NCBI GenBank assembly: GCA_018666055.1
Contig: JABJAS010000215.1
Span: forward strand, 1-6,693
DNA from: Halieaceae bacterium
GTDB taxonomy: Bacteria; Pseudomonadota; Gammaproteobacteria; Pseudomonadales; Halieaceae
DNA length: 6,693 nucleotides
Reading direction: 5' to 3'
Positions within the stretch are counted from its first letter, which is position 1. Each line of letters begins with the position of its first letter. Under the pieces are notes generated by a model. The model did no database searches. It was not told the DNA's origin and saw only the letters and a program-made list of their open reading frames with translations. Position numbers and translations under genes: made by a program. Below are positions 6,242 through 6,693 of this stretch, piece after piece.

Positions 6242-6364
6242 GGCTGTTGCCTCTTTGCGTCTTGGGGGCACATTGAGGCTGGTGCCTTCTAGCGTCAAGC
6301 CTCAAGCAAAGGTGGCAGTCAAAGCATGCTGGGCCAACCGGCACAATGGGGCTAAGCTTCAAAT
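6242..6364. promoter_or_regulatory. Divergent promoter region, GST-like and LuxR-type genes
   Basis: This is a 123-base gap between outward genes. It contains the GST gene's ribosome binding site (AAAGAGG, minus strand) and a perfect 8-base inverted repeat at 6273-6305. No confident -35/-10 pair was found for either gene. Only a GGGG, 13 bases away, precedes the regulator's ATG, so its translation may be weak or start downstream. Confidence 0.45.
6273..6305. repeat. Inverted repeat TTGAGGCT / AGCCTCAA, candidate operator
   Basis: TTGAGGCT (6273-6280) and its exact reverse complement AGCCTCAA (6298-6305) are separated by 17 bases, so the half-site centres are 25 bases apart, about 2.4 helical turns. 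The pair lies 32 bases before the GST start and about 60 before the regulator start, where a dimeric regulator could bind. Binding by the adjacent LuxR-type protein is inference only. Confidence 0.35.
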
Positions 6365-6693
6365 ATGGAAACGCTAACCACTTTTTCCCATGTCGTCACG
6401 GATGCGGTCTCTCACCTCAACGAACCGGGATTCGCTGAGGCCCTGAGCGTGGGCATTCAGCAGTGGGTCGGTGCAGATGACACGGCGCTGATTCGCTATC
6501 AAGATACCGGCGCCCCAACCATCGAATACACGCTCCCGCTCAAGCGCAGAGGCAAAACAACGCTCGATCGCTATGTAACAGGGCCCTTTTTATTGGACCC
6601 TTTTTATCGTGCCGCTACGATCGATGGACAGTTTGGTGTGTTTCAACTGAATGAGCTGGCGCCGACAGGGTTCAAAGAGAGTGAGTACTATCG
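6365..6693 (+). CDS. LuxR-type helix-turn-helix transcriptional regulator, N-terminal part (partial)
   Basis: The frame starts at ATG 6365 and runs off the window after 109 codons without a stop. The visible part has the features of the N-terminal ligand or effector domain of a LuxR-type family common in gammaproteobacteria: GPFLLDPFYRAA (73-84), FQLNELAPTGFKESEYYR (92-109), and an RYQDTG segment (44-49) after the first strand. In full-length members a C-terminal LuxR helix-turn-helix follows; it is outside the window, so the DNA-binding part is not seen here. The next upstream in-frame ATG (6326) is cut off by a TAA, which fixes the start at 6365 or later. The gene diverges from the GST-like gene, a common arrangement for a local regulator. 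Confidence 0.8.
   Translation, partial: METLTTFSHVVTDAVSHLNEPGFAEALSVGIQQWVGADDTALIRYQDTGAPTIEYTLPLKRRGKTTLDRYVTGPFLLDPFYRAATIDGQFGVFQLNELAPTGFKESEYY

Noticed and set aside
6242..6298. Extension of the GST-like protein to a TTG at 6298
   Set aside because: The ATG at 6241 has a good AAAGAGG site and begins directly at the thioredoxin-like domain; the extension overlaps the inverted repeat.

Overview
The window looks like a chromosomal accessory segment from a Gram-negative bacterium. An outer-membrane TonB-dependent receptor with a signal peptide and a C-terminal Phe makes the Gram-negative call firm. The GST-like and LuxR-type proteins resemble families common in marine gammaproteobacteria (Halieaceae/OM60-type and relatives). 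That placement is inference from protein style and moderate GC; no taxonomic marker is present.

Layout, left to right. (1) Positions 1-993, minus strand: the last codons' overlap and first codons of a probable E1-beta gene, preceded by a complete E1-alpha subunit of a thiamine-diphosphate 2-oxo-acid/acetoin dehydrogenase (AcoA type, 324 aa from a GTG start). (2) Positions 994-1336: an unusually structured leader/intergenic stretch. It holds a terminator-like hairpin 37 bases before the E1-alpha start, an 8-base sequence that could pair with and break that hairpin, a short open frame just upstream, and the strong terminator of the next gene. (3) Positions 1337-3853, minus: an 838-aa TonB-dependent receptor. 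(4) Positions 3854-4020: a divergent promoter region with three inverted repeats in a row. (5) Positions 4021-5283, plus: an M24 (creatinase/prolidase-fold) protein with altered active-site residues. (6) Positions 5306-6241, minus: a GST-fold protein with an extra C-terminal region, convergent with the M24 gene. (7) Positions 6242-6364: a divergent promoter region with an 8-base inverted repeat. (8) Positions 6365-6693, plus: the N-terminal part of a LuxR-type helix-turn-helix regulator, cut by the window edge.

How they may work together (inference): the receptor would import a scarce organic ligand or metal chelate, the M24-fold enzyme could hydrolyse a C-N bond in a small molecule, and the E1 complex could oxidise a resulting 2-oxo or acyloin product to an acyl-CoA. 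The regulator next to the GST gene may control it or the neighbouring genes. No CRISPR array, insertion sequence, tRNA or rRNA was seen. The best candidates for something undescribed are the possible attenuator ahead of the E1 genes and the M24 protein with a non-canonical metal and histidine set.
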